A stretch of DNA of 64,000 nt from Hydrogenophaga sp. (lineage in GTDB: Bacteria > Pseudomonadota > Gammaproteobacteria > Burkholderiales > Burkholderiaceae_C). This document shows positions 12,660 through 21,533 of this stretch, in pieces. Within the stretch, counting starts at the first letter, position 1; every line of letters starts with the position of its first letter. The stretch is from the NCBI RefSeq assembly GCF_018780385.1, contig NZ_JADMJO010000055.1, positions 1 to 64,000 on the forward strand, given 5' to 3'. Both the position numbers and the translations under genes were made by a program. Below the pieces are notes generated by a model. That model was not told the origin of the DNA. It worked only from the letters and a program-made list of their open reading frames with translations, and did no database searches.

Positions 12660-13735
12660 TGGTAGAACCTCCGCAAGGCCAACCCGGTTGACGTCAAGTA
12701 CGAAGGCGCTTCGCGCGAGATCTTGCGAGCCTGTATGGAGGGCGCCATCTCCATGGCGTCGAAGGGATTGATGACCATGCAGGCAAACGAAGTCTGGTGG
12801 GTCACCGCCTCCGTCAGCCCGGGCAACGCTGCACTACCCCCCGCCAGCAAGATGTGGTCCACCTTGTTGTAGGGCGTGCTGGTGAAAAAGAACTGCAAAG
12901 CCCGGCCGACCTCTTGCGCCATGCTTTCAATGAAAGGATCCAGGACCGCCGCACGGTAGTCATCCGGCAAGTCACCGGAACGCTTCTTGGCCTCGGCCTC
13001 GTCAGCGGAAAAGCCGTACTGGCGAACAATCAACTGCGTCAGCTGTGCGCCGCCAAAGGCCTGATCCCGTTCATACAAAACGTCGTCGTTGCGCATCACC
13101 TGCATGCTGGTCGTCAGGGCGCCCACTTCAAACAGAGCCACCAAAGAATCAATGCCTTGGTTTGGCAGCGTCTCGATGACCCTTCCTGCGGCCATGCGGG
13201 AGGCGTAAGACTCGACATCCATGACCACCGGCTTGAGCCCGGCCGCCTCGGCCAGACCCTGACGGTCCGACACTTTTTCCTTGCGCGACGCAGCAATCAG
13301 GACCTCGACGTCGCCCACCGAATTGGTACTTGGACCAATGACACAGAAGTCCAAGCTCACTTCGTCGAGTGAAAAGGGAATGTACTGATTGGCTTCAGAT
13401 TCAACCTGCGCCTCCAGCTCCTTGTCGGACAACCCACCGGGCAGGATGATCTTTTTGGTGATCACGGCCGATGCAGGGAGCGCCAGGGCCACGTTTTTCG
13501 TCTTGCTGCCACTCTTGCGAACAACTCGGCGAACGGCTTCGGCCACCTCGTCAAACTTTTCGATGTTGCCGTCGGTGATCCAGCCACGTTCGAGCGGTTC
13601 CATGGCACAACGCTCCAGCACCAGATCACCAGATCGGTTGCGGGACAGTTCAACCAGTTTGACGCTCGACGAGCTCACGTCAATGCCCAACATGGGCGCC
13701 GGTTCCCGGCTGAATAACGACCCCAATGAGATCAA
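12656..13735 (-). CDS. pilM: type IV pilus actin-like ATPase
   Basis: A cytoplasmic actin/FtsA-like ATPase that binds the PilN N-terminus and couples the motor to the alignment complex. The 359 residues contain the actin-fold phosphate loops LGIDVSSSSVKLVEL near the start and HILLAGGSAALPGL near residue 300. The start is a TTG at 13733-13735, preceded at five bases by a GGGGG tract. The resulting N-terminus (MISLGSLFSREPAPMLGID) is what the family shows, so I accept the TTG. First gene of the pilMNOPQ-aroK-aroB-dgt run, divergent from mrcA. Confidence 0.95.
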   Translation of the reverse strand: MISLGSLFSREPAPMLGIDVSSSSVKLVELSRNRSGDLVLERCAMEPLERGWITDGNIEKFDEVAEAVRRVVRKSGSKTKNVALALPASAVITKKIILPGGLSDKELEAQVESEANQYIPFSLDEVSLDFCVIGPSTNSVGDVEVLIAASRKEKVSDRQGLAEAAGLKPVVMDVESYASRMAAGRVIETLPNQGIDSLVALFEVGALTTSMQVMRNDDVLYERDQAFGGAQLTQLIVRQYGFSADEAEAKKRSGDLPDDYRAAVLDPFIESMAQEVGRALQFFFTSTPYNKVDHILLAGGSAALPGLTEAVTHQTSFACMVINPFDAMEMAPSIQARKISREAPSYLTSTGLALRRFYQ

Positions 13736-14003
13736 GGTGACCCCCAGATATGATGACGCCAGTGGGCGCCAGACTTAAGACTTCACTTGAATGCTAGCAG
13801 CAAGGCCCTTGTCCAGCAAAGAAATTTTGCTTTTGCGACAAATCGAAACGTTGTCAAAATCCTACGTGTCGGTGCTGCGCTGCCAACCCTGTCATGCACC
13901 TTTGGTCAGCGAACTACACAACAACTCACAATATGCCGACAACGCTGGCTCAAGCCGCTTCGCGCCATTTTTATAATCAGGGTTTGAGGCCTTGATCGAC
14001 TGC
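13736..14003. promoter_or_regulatory. divergent intergenic region between pilM and mrcA
   Basis: About 268 bases separate the two starts. On the plus strand a perfect TATAAT (13972-13977) sits 26 bases before the preferred mrcA ATG. The -35 at 17-base spacing (CTCAAG) is weak, so an activator or an extended element may be needed. No convincing hexamer pair was found for pilM. No open reading frame or hairpin terminator stands out in between. Confidence 0.5.
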
Positions 14004-16421
14004 ATGCCTACCCAAGATACCCCCACACCTCCCGAATCTTCCAAGCCAGTATCTGCGGGGCACACTGCACTCATCTGGGTGGGACGCTTGGTGGTGGTTG
14101 TGGCCGGACTGGCGGCGGCAGGTGTTGTAAGCGTGTTGATGACCGTGGGCATTGCGTTGGCTGTGGCCTACCCGAATCTTCCCGATGTCACTGGGCTCGC
14201 TGACTACCGACCCAAGCTGCCATTGCGTGTGCTGACGGCGGAAGGACAACTGATCGGCGAGTTCGGCGAGGAGCGCCGCAACCTGCTCACGATCAACGAG
14301 ATTCCCGAGGTGATGAAGAATGCGGTGCTGGCCATTGAGGACGCGCGCTTTTTCCAGCACAGCGGCGTTGACTATCGAGGAATGATCCGCGCCGCGTTGG
14401 CAAACCTGCGTCAGGCCAAGAGCCAGGGTGCATCAACGATCACCATGCAGGTTGCACGCAACGTGTACCTGTCCGCCGAGAAGAGCTACACACGCAAGAT
14501 CTACGAGGTGCTGCTGACCTTCAAACTGGAGCACATGCTCACCAAGGAGCAGATTCTCGAGATCTACATGAACCAGATCTTCCTGGGTCAGCGAGCCTAT
14601 GGGTTCTCGTCGGCAGCCCAGGTCTATTTCGGCAAAGCGCTCAAGGACGTGACGATCGCCGAGGCCGCCATGCTGGCGGGCCTGCCTCAGGCGCCTTCAG
14701 CCTACAACCCGGTCAGGAATCCGCGCCGGGCCCGCGCTCGCCAGTTGCACATCATCGACCGCATGGTGGAAAACGGGTTCATCTCGGCCGAGCAGGCTGA
14801 GCAGGCCAAGTCCGAGGATCTGAGACTGCGTCCGGTGGGTAGCGCCACCCAGGTGCATGCCGAGTTCGTGGCCGAGATGGTTCGGCAATCTATCGTCACC
14901 CAGTACGGTGAAGAGGCTTACACCCGGGGATTGGTGGTCACGACTTCCCTCAAGCAGACGGAGCAGTTGGCGGCTTACCGGGCTGTGCGCCAGGGTGTGC
15001 TGGACTACGAACGGCGACAGATCTACCGGGGACCCGAGCTGTTCATCGACCTACCCACCGACAAGGCTGCCCTGGATGAAGCGGTGGACGACGCACTGAC
15101 CGAGAGGCCGGACAACGACGATTTGCTGTCGGCTGTGGTGCTTGAAGCGGGGCCCAAGCGTGTGCTCGCGGTGCGACAGGATGGAGAACCTTTCGAGATC
15201 ACGGGTGATGGTCTCAAGCCGGTGCAGTCCGGCTTGTCGGACAAGGCTGGGCCCAACATCAAGATCCGGCCTGGCGCGGTGGTCAGGGTGGTGCAGACCA
15301 CCACCAAGGCATGGCGCATCACGCAGTTGCCTGATGTGGAATCGGCTTTTGTGGCCATGGATCCCCGCACGGGCAAAGTGCTTGCGCTGGTGGGCGGCTT
15401 CGATTTTCAGAAGAGCAAGTTCAACCATGTGACCCAGGCCTGGCGCCAGCCCGGCTCCAGCTTCAAGCCCTTCATCTACTCCGCTGCGCTTGAAAAAGGG
15501 CTGACGCCGATGACTGTGGTCAACGACGCGCCGCTGTTCTACAGCGCGGACGCGACAGGGGGCAAGCCCTGGGAGCCCAAGAATTACGACGGGCAGTTCG
15601 AGGGACCGATGTCGGTGCGCCGCGCCCTGGCCAAGTCCAAGAACATGGTCTCGATCCGCGTGCTCCAGTTGGTGGGCACACAGAGCGCTCAGCAGTGGGT
15701 GGGGCGTTTTGGCTTCGACGTGGACAAGCACCCGCCCTACCTCACGATGGCTCTGGGCGCGGGTTCGGTCACGCCAATGCAGATGGCGGTCGGCTACGGC
15801 GTGTTCGCCAACGGTGGCTACCGCGTTGCCCCGACGCTGATCACCCGTGTTGCCGATCACAAAGGCAAGGTGATCTACGAGGCCCCTGAGCCCACGCTCA
15901 CCGACGCCCAACGGGCCATCGAGCCGCGCAACGCTTTCATCATGAACAGCCTGCTGCAGGAGATCACACGCTCGGGCACGGCTGCGCGCGCGCAGGCCAC
16001 CTTGAAGCGGACCGATCTTTTCGGAAAGACCGGCACCACCAACGATTCGGTCGACGCATGGTTCGTGGGCTACCAGCCGACGGTGGTGGCAGCCGCCTGG
16101 GTGGGCTACGACGCGCCGCGCAACCTGGGCAGCCGCGAAACCGGTGGAGGCTTGAGCCTGCCGATCTGGATCTCGTTCATGACACAGGCCCTCAAGGACG
16201 TGCCGGTCGCGGCGTACACGCCCCCTCCGGGCGTCATCAATGTGAACGGTGAGTGGTACTTTGAAGAATTTGGTCCCGGCCACGGCGTACATGGCCTGGG
16301 ACTGCAGGATGCCTGGCCAGGCGCCGCCCCACCGGCGCCGGACCCTGCAACAGCCCCCCCAGTTGCGCCTGCCGCCCAGGTGGAGGACCGGCGCGGCATC
16401 CTGGATCTGTTCAGGAACTGA
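14004..16421 (+). CDS. mrcA: penicillin-binding protein 1A (bifunctional peptidoglycan synthase)
   Basis: A class A PBP that polymerises and cross-links peptidoglycan on the periplasmic side. The 805 residues hold one N-terminal membrane anchor (about 20-45). The glycosyltransferase domain has [15 protein letters not shown] and QVARNVYLS. An OB-like insert follows, then the transpeptidase domain with the SxxK motif in GSSFKP, SKN, and KTGTT. The C-terminus is a proline/alanine-rich tail. The track uses a TTG at 13992; I prefer the ATG at 14004, although neither has a well-spaced ribosome site. Divergence from pilMNOPQ is the ancestral proteobacterial arrangement. The 3' end overlaps cyaY tail to tail by 11 bases. 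Confidence 0.96.
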   Translation: MPTQDTPTPPESSKPVSAGHTALIWVGRLVVVVAGLAAAGVVSVLMTVGIALAVAYPNLPDVTGLADYRPKLPLRVLTAEGQLIGEFGEERRNLLTINEIPEVMKNAVLAIEDARFFQHSGVDYRGMIRAALANLRQAKSQGASTITMQVARNVYLSAEKSYTRKIYEVLLTFKLEHMLTKEQILEIYMNQIFLGQRAYGFSSAAQVYFGKALKDVTIAEAAMLAGLPQAPSAYNPVRNPRRARARQLHIIDRMVENGFISAEQAEQAKSEDLRLRPVGSATQVHAEFVAEMVRQSIVTQYGEEAYTRGLVVTTSLKQTEQLAAYRAVRQGVLDYERRQIYRGPELFIDLPTDKAALDEAVDDALTERPDNDDLLSAVVLEAGPKRVLAVRQDGEPFEITGDGLKPVQSGLSDKAGPNIKIRPGAVVRVVQTTTKAWRITQLPDVESAFVAMDPRTGKVLALVGGFDFQKSKFNHVTQAWRQPGSSFKPFIYSAALEKGLTPMTVVNDAPLFYSADATGGKPWEPKNYDGQFEGPMSVRRALAKSKNMVSIRVLQLVGTQSAQQWVGRFGFDVDKHPPYLTMALGAGSVTPMQMAVGYGVFANGGYRVAPTLITRVADHKGKVIYEAPEPTLTDAQRAIEPRNAFIMNSLLQEITRSGTAARAQATLKRTDLFGKTGTTNDSVDAWFVGYQPTVVAAAWVGYDAPRNLGSRETGGGLSLPIWISFMTQALKDVPVAAYTPPPGVINVNGEWYFEEFGPGHGVHGLGLQDAWPGAAPPAPDPATAPPVAPAAQVEDRRGILDLFRN

Positions 16422-16740
16422 AGTCCAGCGTCTGCCCGGATTGTTCCGAGGCGAAACGGGAGAGGTGGGCCAACAGCTCGCCCTGGCCTTTGGTATCCAT
16501 CCACGCCGCCCCGTCGTGGCGGTAGTGGAAGCCGCCAGCGCGCGCCGCCAGCCAGACTTCCTGCAACGGCTTTTGCAGGTTGACGATGATCTGGCTGCCA
16601 TTGGCAAACGTCATCGTGATCATGCCGCCCACTCGCTGGTTATCAACATCGGCATCGGTCTGATCGTTGATGCGATCACAGGCCAGCTCAATCGACCTCA
16701 GCAGCGATTCCGCCAGGTCTTGGTACTCGGTGTCGGTCAT
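16411..16740 (-). CDS. cyaY: iron donor protein CyaY (bacterial frataxin)
   Basis: A small iron-binding protein that regulates iron-sulfur cluster assembly on IscS/IscU. At 109 residues it has the frataxin layout: an acidic N-terminal helix ([12 protein letters not shown], then DADVDNQ) and the beta-sheet segment [18 protein letters not shown]. It continues with the conserved [18 protein letters not shown], ending in a helix. It converges on mrcA with an 11-base overlap and is divergent from lptM, with only 12 bases between the two start codons. Confidence 0.96.
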   Translation of the reverse strand: MTDTEYQDLAESLLRSIELACDRINDQTDADVDNQRVGGMITMTFANGSQIIVNLQKPLQEVWLAARAGGFHYRHDGAAWMDTKGQGELLAHLSRFASEQSGQTLDFSS

Positions 16741-16746
16741 TACAAT
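16720..16746 (+). promoter_or_regulatory. candidate promoter of lptM-lysA
   Basis: TTGGTA (16720-16725) and TACAAT (16741-16746) are 15 bases apart, and the -35 lies inside the 5' end of cyaY. The predicted start of transcription falls at or next to the lptM ATG (16753), where no Shine-Dalgarno is visible. This suggests a leaderless or nearly leaderless mRNA. Confidence 0.4.
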
Positions 16747-16752
16747 GGTTGC

Positions 16753-16947
16753 ATGTTGAAAACGTCACTCATTCTAGGCCGCGCCCCTTCACGCACTCGG
16801 GGTGTGGGGATGGTGATCAGCCTGTTGTTGCTGACGGCTTGCGGTCAAAAGGGCCCCCTGTATCTGCCCACGCCCGCACCCGCACCGGCCTCTGCAACCC
16901 CCACGCAGGCCACCCCGGCAACACCCGGCAGCACAGCCCCGCGCTGA
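16753..16947 (+). CDS. lptM: LPS translocon maturation chaperone LptM (YifL-type lipoprotein)
   Basis: A 64-residue lipoprotein too short to appear as its own ORF on the track. The signal peptide ends in the lipobox LLTAC, with Cys30 as the lipidated residue, followed at once by the family signature GQKGPLYLP. The rest is a Pro/Ala/Thr-rich tail. LptM assists assembly and disulfide maturation of the LptDE translocon. Its place between cyaY and lysA is conserved in many proteobacteria. The ATG at 16753 gives the only sensible signal sequence in this frame. Confidence 0.9.
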   Translation: MLKTSLILGRAPSRTRGVGMVISLLLLTACGQKGPLYLPTPAPAPASATPTQATPATPGSTAPR

Positions 16948-17010
16948 CATGCCCAGCGGGTCCATCCGCCGGCATGCTCACCCGATTCATCCGCACCTCT
17001 CCCTCCCAGC

Positions 17011-18306
17011 ATGACCACCCTGCCCGGCCCGCCACCCATGAACCTGCCACCCTTCATCTCGTACCAAGCGGGTGATCTCGTGATGGAGGGCGTGTCGCTC
17101 AAACAATTGGCCAGTGAGCACGGAACCCCCCTGTTCGTGTACAGCCGCGCCGCCATGCTGAACGCGCTGGCGGCTTACCAGCGCGGACTGGCCGGGCGCT
17201 CGCACCAGATCTGCTACGCCATGAAGGCCAATTCCACGCTGGGCATCCTGCAGACGCTGGTGCGCGCTGGCTGCGGACTGGACATCGTTTCGGGGGGCGA
17301 ACTTGAACGTGCCCTGGCTGCGGGTGTCGAGCCCGGCCAGGTGATATTTTCCGGCGTGGGCAAGACGCGCGCCGAGATGCGACGCGCGCTGGAAGTCGGC
17401 ATCGGCTGCTTCAACGTCGAAAGCCGCGCCGAGCTGGACGTGCTCGACGAAGTGGCCCGTGGCATGGGCCTGCGCGCGCCGGTGAGCGTGCGCGTGAATC
17501 CCAACGTGGATGCGCAGACCCACCCCTACATTTCCACCGGTCTCAAAGGCAACAAGTTCGGCATCGCGCATGAAGACGTGGTGGCCACTTACCGGCATGC
17601 GGCTGGCTGCGCTGGCTTGCGCGTGGTCGGCATCGACTGCCACATCGGCTCCCAGATCACGCAGACCGGACCCTACCTCGATGCCATGGACCGGGTGATC
17701 GACTTGGTGGAGAGCATCGAAGCCGCGGGTGTTCCCATCGAACACATCGACTTCGGCGGCGGTCTGGGCATCGACTACCACGGCGATACGCCCCCCCAAG
17801 CCGATGCCCTGTGGCAACAGCTTCTGCATCGCCTGGACGCTCGTGGTTTTGGCGGCCGCAAGATTTTCATCGAACCCGGGCGCTCGCTGGTGGGCAACGC
17901 CGGGGTGTGTCTCACCGAGGTGCTCTACCAGAAGCCTGGCGAGCAGAAGAACTTCCTGATCGTGGACGCGGCCATGAACGACTTGCCGCGCCCGGCCATG
18001 TACCAAGCCTTCCACCGCATCGTGGAGGTCTCTCCCCGCGATGAAGCGCCGCTCACCTGGGACGTGGTTGGCCCGGTGTGCGAGAGCGGCGACTGGCTGG
18101 GCCGCGACCGCGCGCTGGCCGCGCAGGCGGGCGATCTGCTGGCAGTGCTCTCGGCTGGCGCGTATTGCATGAGCATGGCGAGCAACTACAACACGCGGGG
18201 TCGAGCTGCCGAAGTGCTGGTGGATGGGAGCACCGCCACGATGATCCGGGCACGCGAGTCAGCCGCCGATCAGTTGCGCCTGGAAACCTTGCTGCCACCA
18301 GCCTGA
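17011..18306 (+). CDS. lysA: diaminopimelate decarboxylase
   Basis: The last step of lysine synthesis: PLP-dependent decarboxylation of meso-diaminopimelate. The fold-type III barrel shows the PLP lysine in CYAMKANS (about residue 72), HIGSQ, GGGLGIDYHG for phosphate binding, EPGRSLVGNAG, and the dimer-interface active-site segment VCESGDWLG. The length is 431 residues, normal for the family. The ATG at 17011 is used; a second ATG nine codons later (17038) is possible and would remove a Pro-rich start. It follows lptM after 63 bases. Confidence 0.96.
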   Translation: MTTLPGPPPMNLPPFISYQAGDLVMEGVSLKQLASEHGTPLFVYSRAAMLNALAAYQRGLAGRSHQICYAMKANSTLGILQTLVRAGCGLDIVSGGELERALAAGVEPGQVIFSGVGKTRAEMRRALEVGIGCFNVESRAELDVLDEVARGMGLRAPVSVRVNPNVDAQTHPYISTGLKGNKFGIAHEDVVATYRHAAGCAGLRVVGIDCHIGSQITQTGPYLDAMDRVIDLVESIEAAGVPIEHIDFGGGLGIDYHGDTPPQADALWQQLLHRLDARGFGGRKIFIEPGRSLVGNAGVCLTEVLYQKPGEQKNFLIVDAAMNDLPRPAMYQAFHRIVEVSPRDEAPLTWDVVGPVCESGDWLGRDRALAAQAGDLLAVLSAGAYCMSMASNYNTRGRAAEVLVDGSTATMIRARESAADQLRLETLLPPA

Positions 18307-18315
18307 GCCCGCGCC

Positions 18316-18993
18316 TCAGGCGCTGCGCGGCTTTGAAAGTCGCCGCCAGAGGCGCCAACCGAGCAGCGCAGCAAAGATGGCGGCATAGACCGCGACCTCG
18401 GCAAAGTCGTTCTTGCCGCTGCGCATCCAGAAAAAATGCAGCACGGTCAGACCGGCGACGGCATAGACCGCGCGGTGCAGCATCTGCCAGCGTTGGGCAC
18501 CCATCGCACGGATGGCCCGGTTGAACGACGTGGCTGCCAGTGCGAGCAAGAGCAACCAGCTCAGGAAACCCACCAGGATGAACGGCCGCTTGATCACGTC
18601 GTCCACGATGCCGGGCACGCTGAATTCCATGTCGAACCAGGCATACGCCAGCAGGTGCATGCAGGCGTAGAAGAACACGAACAAACCCACCATGCGGCGC
18701 AACCGCGCCAGCGCCACCCAGCCCGTCACCGTGCGCAGCGGCGTGATGGCCAGCACCAGCACCAGGAAGCGGATGGTCCAGTCGCCCAGCGATCGGATCA
18801 GCGCTTCAGCCGGGTTGGCACCGAGTTGGTTGGCAACCGCCGCCCAGACAAGCCAGGCGAACGGCAGAAGGGCCAGCACGAAACCCATGGGCTTGGCCGC
18901 GCGGTGACCGAGCCAGCGGTTGATGCGCGAGCCTACCGGGCGAGTGGGACGGGTCGATGAGCCCGCGACGACTTGAGACACGGTGGATGTCAT
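18316..18993 (-). CDS. msrQ: heme-binding membrane subunit of methionine sulfoxide reductase MsrPQ
   Basis: An inner-membrane heme b protein of the ferric reductase-like family that passes quinol electrons to periplasmic MsrP. The 225 residues contain about six membrane segments, with heme-ligand histidines in ACMHLLAYAW and in the later MLHRAVYAVAGLTVLHFFWMR segment. The conserved SLGDWTIRFL lies after the first helix. It lies 19 bases downstream of msrP on the same strand, the standard pairing. Confidence 0.95.
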   Translation of the reverse strand: MTSTVSQVVAGSSTRPTRPVGSRINRWLGHRAAKPMGFVLALLPFAWLVWAAVANQLGANPAEALIRSLGDWTIRFLVLVLAITPLRTVTGWVALARLRRMVGLFVFFYACMHLLAYAWFDMEFSVPGIVDDVIKRPFILVGFLSWLLLLALAATSFNRAIRAMGAQRWQMLHRAVYAVAGLTVLHFFWMRSGKNDFAEVAVYAAIFAALLGWRLWRRLSKPRSA

Positions 18994-19012
18994 GAGGCAC
19001 CTTGTTCAAGGA

Positions 19013-20029
19013 TCAAAAGAACTTGCGCAGGTCCATGCCCGCGTACATCTGGCCGACCTGGGGTTCGTAGCCGTTGAACATCTGTGTCTGACGGCGTTTG
19101 GCAAACAGCCCGCCTTCTTCGCCGATGCGGCGCTCGGTCGCCTGGCTCCACCGCGGGTGCGAGACCTGCGGGTTCACGTTCGAATAAAAGCCGTACTCTT
19201 GGGGCGCGGCGCGGTTCCAAGCCGTGCGCGGCTCCTTGTCGGTGAAGCGGATCTTCACGATCGACTTGCCACTCTTGAAACCGTACTTCCATGGCACGAC
19301 CAAGCGCACGGGTGCGCCGTTCTGGTTGGGCAAAACCTCGCCGTACATGCCGAAAGCCAGCAGCGTGAGTGGGTGCATGGCCTCATCGAGCCGCAGGCCT
19401 TCCACATACGGCCACTCCAGCACATTCGAGCTCAATCCCGGCATCTGCTTGTTGTCGGCCAGCGTCACGAACTCCACGAATTTCGCACTGCCCTGCGGCT
19501 GCACCTGCTTGATGAGTTCGGCCATCGAGTAGCCCACCCAGGGCACCACCATCGACCACCCTTCAACGCAACGCAGGCGGTAGATGCGCTCTTCCATCGG
19601 ACTCAGCTTGAGCAGCGTGTCCAGGTCGAAGGTGCCTGGTTTGTTCACCAGACCCTCGACAGCCACCGTCCACGGGCGTGGCTTGAGTGTCTTGGCGGTG
19701 ACAACCGGATCGGACTTGTCGGTTCCGAACTCGTAGTAGTTGTTGTAGCTGCTCGCGTCCTCGTACGAGGTCAGCTTCTCCACCGTGGCCGCACCCGGCA
19801 CGGCCGACGTTTTGCCAAGCAGTGCCGCCAGCTTGCCAGGCTTGGGGGTGGAGCCGGCCGATTGGGCCCAGACATCCTGCGAAGCCAGCGAAGCGACACC
19901 ACCACCGAGGGCGGCTGCGGTGAAAGCACTTCGCTGCAGCCACTGCCGACGGTTCTGGTAAGCCGCCTTGGACGTGATCTCGCTGGGGAATGGGTGGTTG
20001 AAGCCGTCTTGGGAAGTGCGTATGAGCAT
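19013..20029 (-). CDS. msrP: protein-methionine-sulfoxide reductase catalytic subunit (molybdoenzyme)
   Basis: A periplasmic molybdopterin enzyme that repairs oxidised methionines in envelope proteins. The 338 residues begin with a twin-arginine-type signal ([11 protein letters not shown], residues 26-36) for folded export with cofactor. The molybdenum-ligating cysteine is in [27 protein letters not shown] and the C-terminal block are typical of YedY/MsrP. Immediately followed by msrQ. Located next to resBC and cytochrome c4 in a cluster of envelope redox genes. Confidence 0.96.
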   Translation of the reverse strand: MLIRTSQDGFNHPFPSEITSKAAYQNRRQWLQRSAFTAAALGGGVASLASQDVWAQSAGSTPKPGKLAALLGKTSAVPGAATVEKLTSYEDASSYNNYYEFGTDKSDPVVTAKTLKPRPWTVAVEGLVNKPGTFDLDTLLKLSPMEERIYRLRCVEGWSMVVPWVGYSMAELIKQVQPQGSAKFVEFVTLADNKQMPGLSSNVLEWPYVEGLRLDEAMHPLTLLAFGMYGEVLPNQNGAPVRLVVPWKYGFKSGKSIVKIRFTDKEPRTAWNRAAPQEYGFYSNVNPQVSHPRWSQATERRIGEEGGLFAKRRQTQMFNGYEPQVGQMYAGMDLRKFF

Positions 20030-20165
20030 GTTGGCGATCCTGGCTGATGCAACGCCTTGCGCAGAGGATGCCGCGCAGGACTTGCCGTGAGTCGTCGGAC
20101 AGCCGCGATTCTTACAAAGTTCCGGTGCGGACCGCGTCAGCCCGCTCCATGCCCCGCCTGCGGGA

Positions 20166-21533
20166 TCAGAGTTCGCCGTAGCTGTGCAGGCCCGACAGGA
20201 ACATGTTCACCCCCAGGAAGGCGAAGGTCGTGACCGCCAGGCCCACCAGCGCCCACCAGGCCGCCACGGTGCCACGCAGGCCTTTCATGAGGCGCATGTG
20301 CAGCCAGGCCGCGTAGTTCAGCCAGACGATCAGCGCCCAGGTTTCCTTCGGGTCCCAACTCCAGTAGCCACCCCAGGCCTCGGCCGCCCACAGAGCACCG
20401 AGCACGGTGGCGATGGTGAAGAAGGCAAAGCCCACGGCGATGGCCTTGTACATCACGTCGTCCAGCACCTCGAAGCTGGGCAGACGCTCTGCAATGCGCT
20501 TGCGGCCAAACATGATGGTGGCCACGATGAGCGCCGACACGCCGAAATAAACGAACCAGTAGCTGCCGCCCTTTTCGGCTGCCGACTGACGGAACACGAT
20601 GGGCTCCAGGCACAGAACCAGGCCCAGGATCCACAACGGCGCAAGCTTGTACCAGCGTGTTTCGCTCGCGCTTTGTTTGATGAGGTAGGCAAAGGCCAAC
20701 ATGGCTGCGATGGCAAACGTGCCGTAGCCGATGAAGTTGGCCGGCACATGCAGCTTCATCCACCAGCTCTGCAAGGCAGGCACCAGCGGCTGGATCGCAT
20801 GCGCTTCGCGGATCACCGTGTACCAGAGCAAAAACCCCACAGCGGCGCTGACCACCAGCATCACGAACGCACCCATGCGGCGGGTCTTGTACTGGTCTTC
20901 GTAGTACAGGTAGAAGGCCGCCGTCATCCAGCAGAACAACACGAACACCTCGTACAGGTTGCTCACCGGGATGTGACCGATGTCGGGGCCGATCTGGTGG
21001 CTTTCGTACCAGCGCACCATGGTGCCGATGAGCGCCAGGGCCACGGCCACCCAGGCCAGACGCGAGCCCAGCAATTCGAAAGTGTCGCCCGCGCGGGTGA
21101 ACATGCCCGTCCAGTAAAACGCGGTGCTCATGAAGAACAGCATGCTCATCCACAGGATGGCCGACTGGCTGGAGATGAAGTACTTCAGCATGAACATCTG
21201 ATCGGCGCGCGCCAGATCGGCGGTGCCCGCGGGCGTCTGGTAGAGCCAGATCGCCAACAATGCAAATGCCGCCACGGCCACGGCCAGCGCGCGCAGCGGC
21301 CGCCAGAACCAGCCGAGCCAGATCAAGGAGGGCACCACACCCACGAGGATGGCCTTCTCGTAACCATCCATGGCCGAACCATAGAGCGCAAACGCGATCG
21401 CGGAGCCCGCCACGACCAGCGCGGCGAAGAGCCAGTCCCACACGTTGCGGCGAGCGAAGTAGCCCGGCTCCAGGCCTTGACCTCCTCGGTTTTTCTTCAG
21501 TTCGATCGTCTGGTTCGCGGTGGCGGTATTCAT
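20166..21533 (-). CDS. resC: System II cytochrome c biogenesis protein, WWD-domain subunit (ResC/CcsA; called CcsB in TIGR naming)
   Basis: The integral membrane subunit of the cytochrome c synthase, which presents heme to apocytochromes outside the membrane. The 455-residue protein has about eight membrane helices. Near residue 385 it carries the tryptophan-rich WWD motif [17 protein letters not shown], flanked by conserved histidines. Names differ between databases: this is the HemX/CcmC-like WWD protein, not the ResB partner. Its ATG overlaps the resB stop by four bases, so the two are made together. Confidence 0.95.
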   Translation of the reverse strand: MNTATANQTIELKKNRGGQGLEPGYFARRNVWDWLFAALVVAGSAIAFALYGSAMDGYEKAILVGVVPSLIWLGWFWRPLRALAVAVAAFALLAIWLYQTPAGTADLARADQMFMLKYFISSQSAILWMSMLFFMSTAFYWTGMFTRAGDTFELLGSRLAWVAVALALIGTMVRWYESHQIGPDIGHIPVSNLYEVFVLFCWMTAAFYLYYEDQYKTRRMGAFVMLVVSAAVGFLLWYTVIREAHAIQPLVPALQSWWMKLHVPANFIGYGTFAIAAMLAFAYLIKQSASETRWYKLAPLWILGLVLCLEPIVFRQSAAEKGGSYWFVYFGVSALIVATIMFGRKRIAERLPSFEVLDDVMYKAIAVGFAFFTIATVLGALWAAEAWGGYWSWDPKETWALIVWLNYAAWLHMRLMKGLRGTVAAWWALVGLAVTTFAFLGVNMFLSGLHSYGEL

